A stretch of 64,000 nt of DNA from Lewinellaceae bacterium (GTDB taxonomy: Bacteria; Bacteroidota; Bacteroidia; Chitinophagales; Saprospiraceae): the NCBI GenBank assembly GCA_024644235.1, contig JAHELJ010000004.1, forward strand, positions 124,001-188,000, given 5' to 3'. This document shows positions 25,803-34,110 of the stretch, one piece after another. The number at the start of each line of letters is the position of its first letter. The stretch's first letter is position 1. The translations under genes were made by a program, and so were the position numbers. The notes under the pieces are model-generated. The model ran no database searches and was not told the origin of the DNA. It saw only the letters and a program-made list of their open reading frames with translations.

Positions 25803-26603
25803 ATGCCGCTACTCAAAACACAGAGAGCCTCTGTTTTCTACCTCGACAAGGGTGCAGGTTATCCATTGCTTTGCTTGCATGGCTTAGGTGGATCTCATCA
25901 ACAGACAAATAGCTTCTTTGCCGGACTTGACAATACACGTCTTATTACATCTGATCACCGTGGTCATGGAAAGAGCACCTTTGATGCTGCTGAAGACATT
26001 TCTATGGAGACGTTGTGTGAAGATGCATTAGCCTTGATCGATGAACTCCGCTTAGACCGTTTCTCAATTGCAGGTATCTCGCTCGGTGCGGCCATTTCCC
26101 TGAAGGTAGCTCTAAAAGAACCAAAGGGACTGGACCGAATTATTTTGATTCGACCAGCCTGGATCAATGAACGATCACCGGCAAATCTGAATTCACTATT
26201 GACTATTGCTGACCTCATCGAATTGCACGGCTTACAAAGGGCAAAAGAACTTTGGAAAGAATCTGAACCTTATCGTCAAGCACTTCAGCATTCATCCGGA
26301 TTGAGCAATTCCCTAATGGGACAATTTGAAAGAGAACAGGCAGTAAGTAATCCGGTAGTATTCAGGAAACTCATCCATGACCGTCCTTTTGCTTCATTTT
26401 CCGTTTTGAAATCCATCCAACAGCAAGTGTTGATCATATCTTCATCTGATGATCCACTTCATCCATTATATCACGGTCAGCTTTTGAATGAAGCTCTACC
26501 AAATTGTGCCTTGTATGAATTGGTTTCAAAATATCATGATTCTCAGGCCTTCGGATCGAAGGCACTACAGCTAGTTCAAGCTTTCCTGAGGGATGTAACT
26601 TAA
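25803..26603 (+). CDS. Alpha/beta-fold hydrolase
   Basis: A 266-residue alpha/beta hydrolase without a signal peptide. It shows the oxyanion motif LCLHGLGGSHQ near residue 23, DHRGHGKST near residue 51, the nucleophile elbow GISLG (Ser93), and a C-terminal His in SKYHDS near residue 242. The best comparison is with esterase/carboxylactonase-type enzymes such as 3-oxoadipate enol-lactonase, but a specific reaction cannot be assigned. It is 3 bases behind the CocE-like gene and overlaps the convergent dehydrogenase gene by 4 bases. Confidence 0.85.
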   Translation: MPLLKTQRASVFYLDKGAGYPLLCLHGLGGSHQQTNSFFAGLDNTRLITSDHRGHGKSTFDAAEDISMETLCEDALALIDELRLDRFSIAGISLGAAISLKVALKEPKGLDRIILIRPAWINERSPANLNSLLTIADLIELHGLQRAKELWKESEPYRQALQHSSGLSNSLMGQFEREQAVSNPVVFRKLIHDRPFASFSVLKSIQQQVLIISSSDDPLHPLYHGQLLNEALPNCALYELVSKYHDSQAFGSKALQLVQAFLRDVT

Positions 26604-27880
26604 GCTTCGGGACTATAGATAATACGCCAGACTCTTCCTTTCATTGAATCGACGATATAAAGTGTCCCGTCTGGTCCTTCCGCTAATCCGCAAGGTCGGT
26701 ATTTTGCCTCACCTGGGCTATTGATGCTTTCCGCTCCAATGAATCCATCGGCAAACACTTCCCAATCTCCAGAGGGTTGTCCATTGGTCATTGGAACGAA
26801 GACTACATTGAAGCCTGCCTGAGGATGGCCAAGGCGATTCCAGGAACCATGAAAGGCGATAAATGCCCCGTTCTTGTACCTCTCGGGAAACTGATCGCCC
26901 TGGTAGAAAATGATATCATTGGGACCCCAATGTCCTGGGAACCCGATCAAGGGATCTTTTGCATCGGCGCAACGATCCACTCTGGTGCCATCTCCACCAT
27001 ACTCGGGGTTGAGAAGTCGCATTCCCTTTTGGTGGTCGTAATAGCAATAGGGCCAGCCGAAATCATCTCCTTCTTGCACTAACATGAATTCCTCAGCTGG
27101 TAATTCTACATTTTGTTCTTCCGTAAATAAGTCTGGCCAGAACCTATGTAGATCATCTCGGCCATGCTGAAGCACAAATAGTTCGGACGAAGCTGGGTCC
27201 CAATTTATCGCCACAGCATTGCGGATACCGGTAGCAAATCGATGATCGAGAGTCTGTATCTGACCGGTCTGATCGTCAGCGAATTTCCAAATGCCAGCCC
27301 GGGTTTCCAATTCAACACAAGGATCGATCCCCGGAGAACCTTTAGTCCTCATTTCTTCCTGACAGGCATTACTTAATGATCCCACATTTACATAGAGTCC
27401 ACCAGCCTGATCAAAAGCAAAAGTCTTTTCTGAATGTCCACCCTCACCTCCTTCAAGATGCACAATGGTATCTAAGGTGCCACTGGGCAGGAGTTGTCCG
27501 TCGACCAAAGGCGTTCGATGTATGGTTGCTTTTGTAGCAAAATAGATATGGTTTTTATGAATCCTGATGCCAGTACCAGGATAAGGCGCAAAGGACTCAT
27601 GAATATCTGCCCGGCCGTCTTCACTTGTATCTCTCAGAGCAATGATGCTGTGGTCTGATTCGGTACGATTTGCCAAATGCACATAGATGTCTCCGTTGTT
27701 TCGGACCGTAAGATGCCGACCTCGTCCAAGAGAATCTGCAACAACAACCGCTTCAAATGATTCGGGTAGCAGCAGTCCATCATCATCGGGAGCAAATGAC
27801 CACTGTGGGGCAGGAGGTTCGGCGGGTTGACAGCCGAGTAAGATGAGTATCGAAAAGAAAAGATATTTGAGGGTTCTCAT
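26600..27880 (-). CDS. Glucose/sorbosone dehydrogenase-like lipoprotein (no cytochrome domain)
   Basis: A 426-residue lipoprotein (signal MRTLKYLFFSILILLGC) with the same beta-propeller as the protein at 22202 but ending before any cytochrome c domain. The two are clear paralogues: FEAVVVADSLGRGRHLTVR here against FEALVVADSLGRARHLAVR there, also ATGIRNAV, LQHGRDDL, GWPYCYYD and FIAFHGSWNR. Unlike its paralogue it keeps the GSWNR motif. It should act as a periplasmic sugar oxidase/dehydrogenase that uses PQQ, although PQQ synthesis genes are not in the window. It follows the M28 peptidase by 29 bases. Confidence 0.88.
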   Translation of the reverse strand: MRTLKYLFFSILILLGCQPAEPPAPQWSFAPDDDGLLLPESFEAVVVADSLGRGRHLTVRNNGDIYVHLANRTESDHSIIALRDTSEDGRADIHESFAPYPGTGIRIHKNHIYFATKATIHRTPLVDGQLLPSGTLDTIVHLEGGEGGHSEKTFAFDQAGGLYVNVGSLSNACQEEMRTKGSPGIDPCVELETRAGIWKFADDQTGQIQTLDHRFATGIRNAVAINWDPASSELFVLQHGRDDLHRFWPDLFTEEQNVELPAEEFMLVQEGDDFGWPYCYYDHQKGMRLLNPEYGGDGTRVDRCADAKDPLIGFPGHWGPNDIIFYQGDQFPERYKNGAFIAFHGSWNRLGHPQAGFNVVFVPMTNGQPSGDWEVFADGFIGAESINSPGEAKYRPCGLAEGPDGTLYIVDSMKGRVWRIIYSPEA

Positions 27881-27909
27881 TTCTAAAGATTTTTCTTTTA
27901 GCTGTCTAA

Positions 27910-29457
27910 TTACTCCACCGGTTTTCTGGGCAACTTCTCATCTCGTTGAGCTGTATGCATCACAAAGGATGCGATAATGGTTGCTGCTTGTTTGAGGTCG
28001 TCCTCGATCAGATGGTCCCACTGATCCATGTTGCTGTGATGAGTGCGAGTGGAGTAGGCCACAGGGTCCTGGATGAATTGAAACCCTGGAATACCCACTG
28101 CGTCAAATGCTAGATGGTCGGTCCCACCCGTATTCGACAATGTTAAGGTTGATGCTCCCAGATCCTCAAAGGGCTCCAGCCAATCGCGGAATATTGGTGC
28201 CACTGCGGTGTTGCCTTGTAAGTATACGCCTCTGATTTTTCCCGTTCCATTATCAAGGTTGTAGTAAGCGGAAATTTTGTCCTGGGCCGGTAGCACATCA
28301 ATTAAATTTCCAAAGTTGTCGGTATTAGCGAAATGGTCTCCTACATAGGCTTTGGACCCAAATAATCCCTGCTCTTCACCAGTCCAGAGGGCTAATCTGA
28401 GTGTCCGCCGAGGTCGGACTCCTGTTTCTTCTATGGTTTTTAGTAAAATTCGGGCAGCCTCCATCATAACAGAGGATCCGGCAGCATTATCCGTAGCTCC
28501 GGTACCCGTGTGCCAGGAATCGAAATGGGCTCCAAACATGACAACCTCATCACTAAGATCAGTTCCAGGGATTTCCGCTATAATATTGTGCTCCATACCA
28601 TCCTCATTGGTGTAAGCTACCTGCAGATCCATGCTCAGACTTACTGTGAGTCCTTTATCTATCATGCGAAGGATACGATTATAATGTTCGACGCTCATGG
28701 TTACCTGAGGTATAATCTGTTGGCCTTCTTCTTGGGCAGATCCTTCAGCAACGCTTGCACCTGAGAGGAATACAGTTCCCAGATCTCCCTTATAACTTCT
28801 GTCAACAACTGCTGCCACACCTTCATTTGCCAAGAAGCGCCAAAGTGACTGACTGAAACTTTCTCCGCTGCGGCGGTAGTTTCGGAACCTGCGAGGGGTG
28901 GGCCGGTTAGCGTTAGCCTGTCCGAGTAAAGCATCGGAGTCAAGTCGCATGGCTGGTGCTTCAAACCATTCATCAACATCCCGGATGGTATCCAGAAAGA
29001 CAAATTTTCCCTGGAGCTTCCCACGGTATGCGTTTAGCTTGTCAACTGTGTTTGCAGCCAGATAGACCACTTCTCCTTCAATCGTTCCGTTGTTCCCTGC
29101 TGACCAGGCTTTAGGATAGGCTATTATTGGAAAGTAGTTTGGACTGGTCGCATGCATCTCAAAGTGTTTCATCTCCCATCCCCGGCCAAAGGGACCCCAC
29201 TCATGAAGGTGAACATTTTCCATCCCCCAGGATCTAAGTTGTTCCACCGCCCACTCAGTAGCCTTATCAAGCATTGGAGAGCCGGTCAACCTGGGGCCAT
29301 AGATGTCGGTCAGCCAGCTTGCTATTTCCATCACTTGACTTTGGTCCAAGCCGTGTTTTCTAATCACCCGGTTCAGATCTTCATGAATCTGCTCCTGGGC
29401 TTGAACAAATGAAAAGCCGGTCAAACACAGTATCAACAAGAGATTTTTACCAACCAT
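27910..29457 (-). CDS. Secreted M28-family zinc metallopeptidase
   Basis: A 515-residue exported protein (signal peptide MVGKNLLLILCLTGFSFVQAQ). It has a protease-associated domain insert in the middle and an M28 catalytic domain: GAHFDSWHTGTGATDNAAGS (His and Asp ligands), LWTGEEQGLFGS (catalytic Glu and ligand Glu), YYNLDNGTG (Asp ligand) and THHSNMDQWDHL (His ligand). It resembles carboxypeptidase Q/aminopeptidase-type members. Upstream there is a good promoter (29487-29517), so it probably leads the two-gene operon with the dehydrogenase. With the M28 enzyme at 16759 it is one of two different M28 peptidases in the window. Confidence 0.92.
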   Translation of the reverse strand: MVGKNLLLILCLTGFSFVQAQEQIHEDLNRVIRKHGLDQSQVMEIASWLTDIYGPRLTGSPMLDKATEWAVEQLRSWGMENVHLHEWGPFGRGWEMKHFEMHATSPNYFPIIAYPKAWSAGNNGTIEGEVVYLAANTVDKLNAYRGKLQGKFVFLDTIRDVDEWFEAPAMRLDSDALLGQANANRPTPRRFRNYRRSGESFSQSLWRFLANEGVAAVVDRSYKGDLGTVFLSGASVAEGSAQEEGQQIIPQVTMSVEHYNRILRMIDKGLTVSLSMDLQVAYTNEDGMEHNIIAEIPGTDLSDEVVMFGAHFDSWHTGTGATDNAAGSSVMMEAARILLKTIEETGVRPRRTLRLALWTGEEQGLFGSKAYVGDHFANTDNFGNLIDVLPAQDKISAYYNLDNGTGKIRGVYLQGNTAVAPIFRDWLEPFEDLGASTLTLSNTGGTDHLAFDAVGIPGFQFIQDPVAYSTRTHHSNMDQWDHLIEDDLKQAATIIASFVMHTAQRDEKLPRKPVE

Positions 29458-29486
29458 AGCGCCTGGATTTTTTGCACAGCGACTGT

Positions 29487-29517
29487 CAAAGGTAAAATGA
29501 ATTTAGCACGATTCAGA
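29487..29517 (-). promoter_or_regulatory. Bacteroidota promoter of the M28 peptidase gene
   Basis: Read on the minus strand: a -33-like TCTG (29517-29514), 19 bases, then TACCTTTG (29494-29487), an exact match to TAnnTTTG. The leader to the ATG at 29457 would be about 25 bases. Confidence 0.55.
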
Positions 29518-29626
29518 CTAAATCTGGCCTCAAGCAGCTTACCCCATGAAAATGGGGTGGAAATACCGTGCGGATGAGTCTAACTTGCAGCAGACTTTAT
29601 TGTCAACGCAATCCGATTTTATTTTT

Positions 29627-29790
29627 TAAAGTTGCTTTTGCGAACCACTTGAACATTAGACTATTTCTCGCTCCAAACAAAAAGTCCGTAAGGACTTACC
29701 CCCTAATCCTCTGGGAGTTTGAGCAAAAGACTTCAAACTTCGTGGACAATTTTCAGGAAAAGAATGGTTGAACGCCGTTCTTTTCCTCTT
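29627..29790 (+). ncRNA. Candidate small RNA with terminator-like hairpin
   Basis: A weak -7 element (TAAAGTTG, 29627-29634) is followed by about 150 bases without a gene, one small GNRA-loop hairpin (29682-29697) and a 13-bp hairpin with one G-U pair at 29755-29787 (arms AGGAAAAGAATGG and CCGTTCTTTTCCT, loop TTGAACG) leading into CTCTTT. This looks like a self-contained transcript, but no known RNA family is recognised and the promoter is poor. Confidence 0.3.
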
Positions 29791-29870
29791 TAGACCAATC
29801 CCGAGCTTGATTGCTGATCGAAGAGGTGTCCATGGGAGCCCAATATCTTTACTTTTCTTAAGTTGAGGTC

Positions 29871-31802
29871 GTGAATGCAGGTATACGGTATTTGACATTT
29901 ACACTAACTTTTCTGATCCAGAATGTTTCCACTGGTCAGGAGCCCTTCCTGTGTACGGGACAGGGGTTTCTGACCATGAATGTTGATGGTCGTTCATCTC
30001 TTGTCGAACTACGCATAGATCCTCGCGATGGAGTTTTGCATTTTGATACGATTAATTCCGATATGGGCATCTTTATCAATTCAGTAGGCTTCAATCCTGT
30101 GGACAGATTTATATATGGGATCGATCCGGTTAGATATATTTTATATCGAATTGATGCAAAGGGTCAAGCTCGGAAGCTGGAGGAATTGCCGCTGGATAAT
30201 TCTCTTAACTACTTAGCTGGTGATATTTCCGCGGATGGTCGCTACCTATTCTTACTTGGAGCAACTGCTGGGATCGAAGGTTTTGATCGTGATCTGGTGC
30301 GCATTGATTTAGCTGATCCCTCCTATAAGTTGGATGTAATTCCATTTTCAAACACCGAGCGCATTCGCATGTTTGATCTTGCCATTGGTCAGGGTGACTC
30401 AATTGCTTATGGATTCGATTCTAGCAATGATAGGTTGTGCACCTTCGATTTGGAATCTGGCGAGATACTAACCCGGTTTCCTAAAGTGTCAAACGTGGAG
30501 ACGATAGGAGCTATTTACTTCGATGCTTTTGGCCGACTATTTGGATTTGGGAGTGTCACAGGACCTCAGAATACATTGTTTGAAATAGACGTACACACGG
30601 GAAGATTGAAGTCATTGGCATCCGGGTTGCCGGCACAAAGTATCGATGGCTGTTCATGTAGCTATAGTCTTGACCTTGAGAAGAGAGCCACACCAAGAGA
30701 TGTTGTGACCTGTGACTCCATTTTGTTCACTTATGAATTCGCAAACCGGACAGGATTTGAACAGACACACCTGTCTTTATTCGACAGCTTTCCCCACCAG
30801 TCTGTGATCAGAACAATACGATTCTCTGGAGCAAGTGGAATAATTGTCGCGGGGCCAGGCTCTTCAACTCTCCATCTAATGGATGTTTCTCTCATAAAGG
30901 GCCAGAGCTCGATTGAAGTTCTCGTCACGGTTATGCAAGGCAGCAAAGAACGATATGGGAGTCAGGCTTTGTTAAATAATCTTCCGGAGATTTATGGATT
31001 GGAGCGGCGATCAGATGATCCCGATACCCCCTTTGATTCCGATGAGACTTTGATTATGATACAAGGCCTGCCCAGTATTGATACCACGATGGAGTTTGGC
31101 ATGATTTGCAACTCTATTCCTCTGATTATAGATGGTCCTGTGGTCGAAGGTGCTTCCTATTTGTGGTCAACCGGTGAAGATCAGCCTCAATTGACAGTAG
31201 CCTCAGGAGGTGAGTATGAACTTCGGGTGAGCCTGGGATGTGATACATCCCTTTATATATATGATGTTACTGAGTCAAACGTAGAGGTCGTCGACGAAAC
31301 GATGAGCAAGCTGGGGGATGACAGTTTATGGATTGCACCGGTGGTGGAGCATCAACTACCATTGCTTTATCAATGGTCGGCTGAGGCCGGCATCCACATT
31401 TCTTGTCCGGATTGTTATGCCTCTTGGATTCATGGAGTACATGGCGGTGAGGTCAAGTTCATTGCTAGGGATGAGCTGGGATGTGCTGATTCGACCGTTT
31501 TTTTATTTGAGAGCAGCGGAAGAGATTTCTATATCCCAAATGCATTTACTCCAAATGGGGATGGCATAAACGACCATTTGGAATTTTTTCTCGGAAATGG
31601 ATCAGGTGAAATTCAAGTAATGATCTTTGACCGCTTTGGTAAGATCATTTATGAGGGAAGAGGAGCCGATTTTGCAACCCGTTGGAATGGATCGATAGGT
31701 AATGATGAGGCACCAGAGGCAGTATATGTATGGTTGGTAGAATGGATCGATCGATCTGGCAGAAGGAGGCATGCTAGCGGTGAAGTGACTTTGATCCGTT
31801 AG
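29871..31802 (+). CDS. Surface protein with type IX secretion (type B) C-terminal domain
   Basis: A 643-residue exported protein starting with GTG at 29871 (signal MNAGIRYLTFTLTFLIQ...STGQ). Residues about 25-260 look like a beta-propeller (VGFNPVDRFIYGIDPV, YFDAFGRLFGFGS). The middle has a DUF11-like conserved repeat region (LFDSFPHQSVI...) and an Ig/PKD-like part (YLWSTGEDQPQLTV). The last 85 residues are the gliding-motility-associated, type B sorting domain: YIPNAFTPNGDGINDHLEFF, VMIFDRFGKIIYEG, W-N-G. The protein should be exported by the T9SS and kept at or shed from the cell surface. Function is unknown. It resembles the partial protein at the window end only in this C-terminal domain. 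Confidence 0.85.
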   Translation: MNAGIRYLTFTLTFLIQNVSTGQEPFLCTGQGFLTMNVDGRSSLVELRIDPRDGVLHFDTINSDMGIFINSVGFNPVDRFIYGIDPVRYILYRIDAKGQARKLEELPLDNSLNYLAGDISADGRYLFLLGATAGIEGFDRDLVRIDLADPSYKLDVIPFSNTERIRMFDLAIGQGDSIAYGFDSSNDRLCTFDLESGEILTRFPKVSNVETIGAIYFDAFGRLFGFGSVTGPQNTLFEIDVHTGRLKSLASGLPAQSIDGCSCSYSLDLEKRATPRDVVTCDSILFTYEFANRTGFEQTHLSLFDSFPHQSVIRTIRFSGASGIIVAGPGSSTLHLMDVSLIKGQSSIEVLVTVMQGSKERYGSQALLNNLPEIYGLERRSDDPDTPFDSDETLIMIQGLPSIDTTMEFGMICNSIPLIIDGPVVEGASYLWSTGEDQPQLTVASGGEYELRVSLGCDTSLYIYDVTESNVEVVDETMSKLGDDSLWIAPVVEHQLPLLYQWSAEAGIHISCPDCYASWIHGVHGGEVKFIARDELGCADSTVFLFESSGRDFYIPNAFTPNGDGINDHLEFFLGNGSGEIQVMIFDRFGKIIYEGRGADFATRWNGSIGNDEAPEAVYVWLVEWIDRSGRRRHASGEVTLIR

Positions 31803-31900
31803 GTTTTCGAAGTCTTATCTAGCAAAATCGGGTCTTGATCTAATGCTTTTTGACCGTAATCTGATGATTGTTTTAATTCAAAAGAAATAAAGTCTTAAGA

Positions 31901-33067
31901 ATGAAAAATCGAATAATTGTTAAGCTGGGTATCTGGGTGATGCTATTCGGAGTGGGTTTCCTGTTTGGCTCATATAGAGGGACAAGCACAACTGGGGCGA
32001 ATGGCGAGCAAGGTGAGGCTGCCGCGGAGGGTCAATTGGCACTGGCTGTTGAGGAAGTCAGCTCAAGGGGTTCTACAGTGCAAACAAAGGATTTTACGGA
32101 GGCTGAATGGGCGACTATACGTCTCTTTGAAAAAGCAGCTCCGTCCGTGGCATTCATTACAACCTCCAATTATCGCTTGAACTATTGGACGCGTGATGTG
32201 TCAGAGATTCCCAGGGGAAGTGGTTCAGGATTTGTTTGGGACAAAGAGGGACACGTCGTAACAAACTACCATGTCATCGAATCAGCAGACAAGGCCATTG
32301 TTACTTTGGCAGACCAGAGCACCTGGGAAGCAGAGCCGGTTGGATCAGCTCCTGAAAAGGACTTAGCAGTACTACGCATCAAGGCTCCAAAGAAACACCT
32401 GAACCCAGTGCCTTTAGGATCATCTCAGAATCTCCGAGTTGGTCAGTCAGTTTATGCAATTGGTAATCCGTTTGGACTTGATCAGACATTGACGACTGGA
32501 ATCATCAGTGCATTAGGACGTGAAATAAAATCAAGAACGGGTCGACCAATTCGTGATGTGATCCAAACAGATGCGGCGATTAATCCGGGAAACTCGGGTG
32601 GACCTTTATTGGATTCCAAAGGCGAGCTAATAGGGGTAAATACCGCAATCTTTTCCCCATCTGGAGCTTATGCCGGGATAGGTTTTTCCATACCGTCAGA
32701 TGTGGTGCATTGGGCGGTGCCGGATCTGATCAAATATGGAAGATTGATACGTCCCTCACTGGGTGTCACACTTGCGCGACAATCTCAGGTGGTCCGAGCC
32801 GGACTACAGGGGGCAGTTGTTCTTGATGTCATTGAGGGTACGGCAGCAGACCGCGCAGGGGTGCGACCTACTGGCAGGAATCAGGACGGACAGATTGAAT
32901 TGGGTGATATTATCGTAGGGGTGGACGACATGAAGGTGAATAATGTCGACGATCTATTTCTCGCTCTGGAGAAAAGAAAAGCAGGAGACCTGGTTAGGCT
33001 CAAAGTGCAACGAGGGAACACAGAAATTGATCTGCCGGTTACATTGGATCCTGCTTCTGTACAATAG
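31901..33067 (+). CDS. DegP/HtrA-like serine protease with one PDZ domain
   Basis: A 388-residue trypsin-like S1C protease. A signal anchor lies at residues 5-25. The catalytic triad is His124 (TNYHVIES), Asp154 (EKDLAVLRI) and Ser232 (NPGNSGGPL). A single PDZ domain runs from about residue 285 to the end (GAVVLDVIEGTAADRAGVRP, ELGDIIVGVDDMKVNNVDDL). This matches DegS/HhoA-type proteins in domain count, but PDZ number alone does not fix the function. It probably degrades or senses misfolded proteins in the periplasm. It stands alone, with about 98 bases before it and a convergent small gene 40 bases after it. Confidence 0.93.
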   Translation: MKNRIIVKLGIWVMLFGVGFLFGSYRGTSTTGANGEQGEAAAEGQLALAVEEVSSRGSTVQTKDFTEAEWATIRLFEKAAPSVAFITTSNYRLNYWTRDVSEIPRGSGSGFVWDKEGHVVTNYHVIESADKAIVTLADQSTWEAEPVGSAPEKDLAVLRIKAPKKHLNPVPLGSSQNLRVGQSVYAIGNPFGLDQTLTTGIISALGREIKSRTGRPIRDVIQTDAAINPGNSGGPLLDSKGELIGVNTAIFSPSGAYAGIGFSIPSDVVHWAVPDLIKYGRLIRPSLGVTLARQSQVVRAGLQGAVVLDVIEGTAADRAGVRPTGRNQDGQIELGDIIVGVDDMKVNNVDDLFLALEKRKAGDLVRLKVQRGNTEIDLPVTLDPASVQ

Positions 33068-33107
33068 AGAGAAGATCATTGACAGAGTCGAGCTGTCGTA
33101 AAGTATC

Positions 33108-33722
33108 CTAGAATCTTTTGAATCTCATGACGAGATCACCGCGGTAGCTGATGTATTCCAATCTACCATGTTGCATGCGATATCTATTGCCATGTCGGTC
33201 AATGAAGTCCCCACCTCTGGTCTGGTGAAAATCTCTCCACTTTCCTCGGTAGGCCTTCACCATTATCGAAGCTCTTTTATGCTTAATCTGAATTCTCTTG
33301 CCCGAAGTTGCATTGATCCATCGCCCCGATAGCTGTTTAGCATAGTGGCCGTCCGGATTATGATGACCATATCGATCGCCACTTCGATGTGAGTACCTAT
33401 GAGTCTGATCAGAACGTCTGAATCTCAATCTTTTTTGACCATCGTAACTTTCCCATTCCAATCCGTCATTACCAATTTGGTAATAGGTGTTGCCTTGATA
33501 ATCGCGATACTGATCATCCCGGATGCGATCATATTGGTACCATTTCGTTTGATCGGTCCTTTTCACTCTGATACCCTGCGAGGTTTCCTCGATATCGATT
33601 CCAACGTGGTTTCGAGCGTTTAACCAATAGCCCTCAATCTGATTAGTGGCATTTGCACCCGTAAGTGGACCAAAGACCATCAAGCTGACCAGGATAAATT
33701 TGAAGGATTGCATAAGTCCCAT
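33108..33722 (-). CDS. Small secreted basic protein built from two copies of one domain
   Basis: A 204-residue protein of unknown function with a signal peptide (MGLMQSFKFILVSLMVFGPLTGANA). Two similar halves follow: residues about 29-105 (GYWLNA...IDIEE...IRVK...KWYQYDRIRDD...GLEWESYDG...LRFRR) and about 132-204 (GRWINA...IQIKH...IMVK...KWRDFHQTRGG...GRLEYISYRG...MRFKR). The linker between them is rich in His, Arg, Ser and Gly. The pattern suggests a tandem beta-rich domain of the kind found in periplasmic proteins. It converges on the HtrA-like gene. Confidence 0.8.
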   Translation of the reverse strand: MGLMQSFKFILVSLMVFGPLTGANATNQIEGYWLNARNHVGIDIEETSQGIRVKRTDQTKWYQYDRIRDDQYRDYQGNTYYQIGNDGLEWESYDGQKRLRFRRSDQTHRYSHRSGDRYGHHNPDGHYAKQLSGRWINATSGKRIQIKHKRASIMVKAYRGKWRDFHQTRGGDFIDRHGNRYRMQHGRLEYISYRGDLVMRFKRF

Positions 33723-33997
33723 AATTGTTGATATATAAAGGACAGGATTACGATTCTTAAAGAGTTTTATCGAATTGTTAAGTGTCGGTTAAGCTTTTAG
33801 GCTGATTGATGCCAGAATGATAAAGATTCTGCAGTCTTATTGCTTATTAGTCTAAAATGAGGCCTTTTGAGAGGGAAAAAAATATTTCGGGAGAGGCAGC
33901 AAATTGAAGAGAATCCAAGTTCTTATCACAAGATTTAAGAAAATCTTAAGAAACGTAGAAAGCTCGATCCAACTTGTTGGAAATCTGTACAATCCTT

Positions 33998-34034
33998 TCA
34001 AAATCTGTCAGTTCGAGGCGACTGACGGTTTTGA
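33998..34034. repeat. Imperfect inverted repeat upstream of the susC promoter
   Basis: Left arm TCAAAATCTGTCAGT (33998-34012) and right arm ACTGACGGTTTTGA (34021-34034) pair over two 6-bp blocks with a small internal mismatch and an 8-base loop. It lies about 35 bases upstream of the -7 element, so it is more likely a protein-binding site than an RNA hairpin of the susC message. Confidence 0.5.
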
Positions 34035-34067
34035 TGTGAATGTTCATCTTTCTGCGGCAGATTTTTT

Positions 34068-34075
34068 TAAATTTG
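34068..34075 (+). promoter_or_regulatory. Bacteroidota -7 promoter element (TAAATTTG) of susC
   Basis: An exact match to TAnnTTTG 35 bases before the susC ATG. A -33 TTTG at the usual distance is not clear. Confidence 0.5.
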
Positions 34076-34110
34076 CGCGTTGATTTTATTCTTAACAAAA
34101 TCTTAAAAGT

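Larger units (their letters stand above)
29458..29870. other. 413-base non-coding gap with several hairpins
   Basis: No convincing gene lies here; a 67-codon frame at 29568-29771 has no family features. Content: the minus-strand promoter of the M28 gene; a hairpin at 29541-29558 (ACCCCAT, GAAA loop, ATGGGGT); a hairpin at 29682-29697 (AAGTCC, GTAA loop, GGACTT); and a 13-bp hairpin at 29755-29787 with a U-rich right arm. A near -7 element (TATCTTTA, 29844-29851) precedes the next gene. Confidence 0.6.
33723..34110. other. 388-base gap between divergent genes, regulatory
   Basis: No gene is visible. It holds an A/T-rich hairpin at about 33932-33949 (AAGATTT, AAGA, AAATCTT), an imperfect 14-bp inverted repeat at 33998-34034 and the -7 element of susC at 34068-34075. 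It must also contain the start region of the small secreted protein on the minus strand. Confidence 0.6.

Noticed and set aside
29568-29771. A 67-codon frame in the non-coding gap
   Set aside because: No domain and no supporting start context, and it overlaps RNA-like hairpins.
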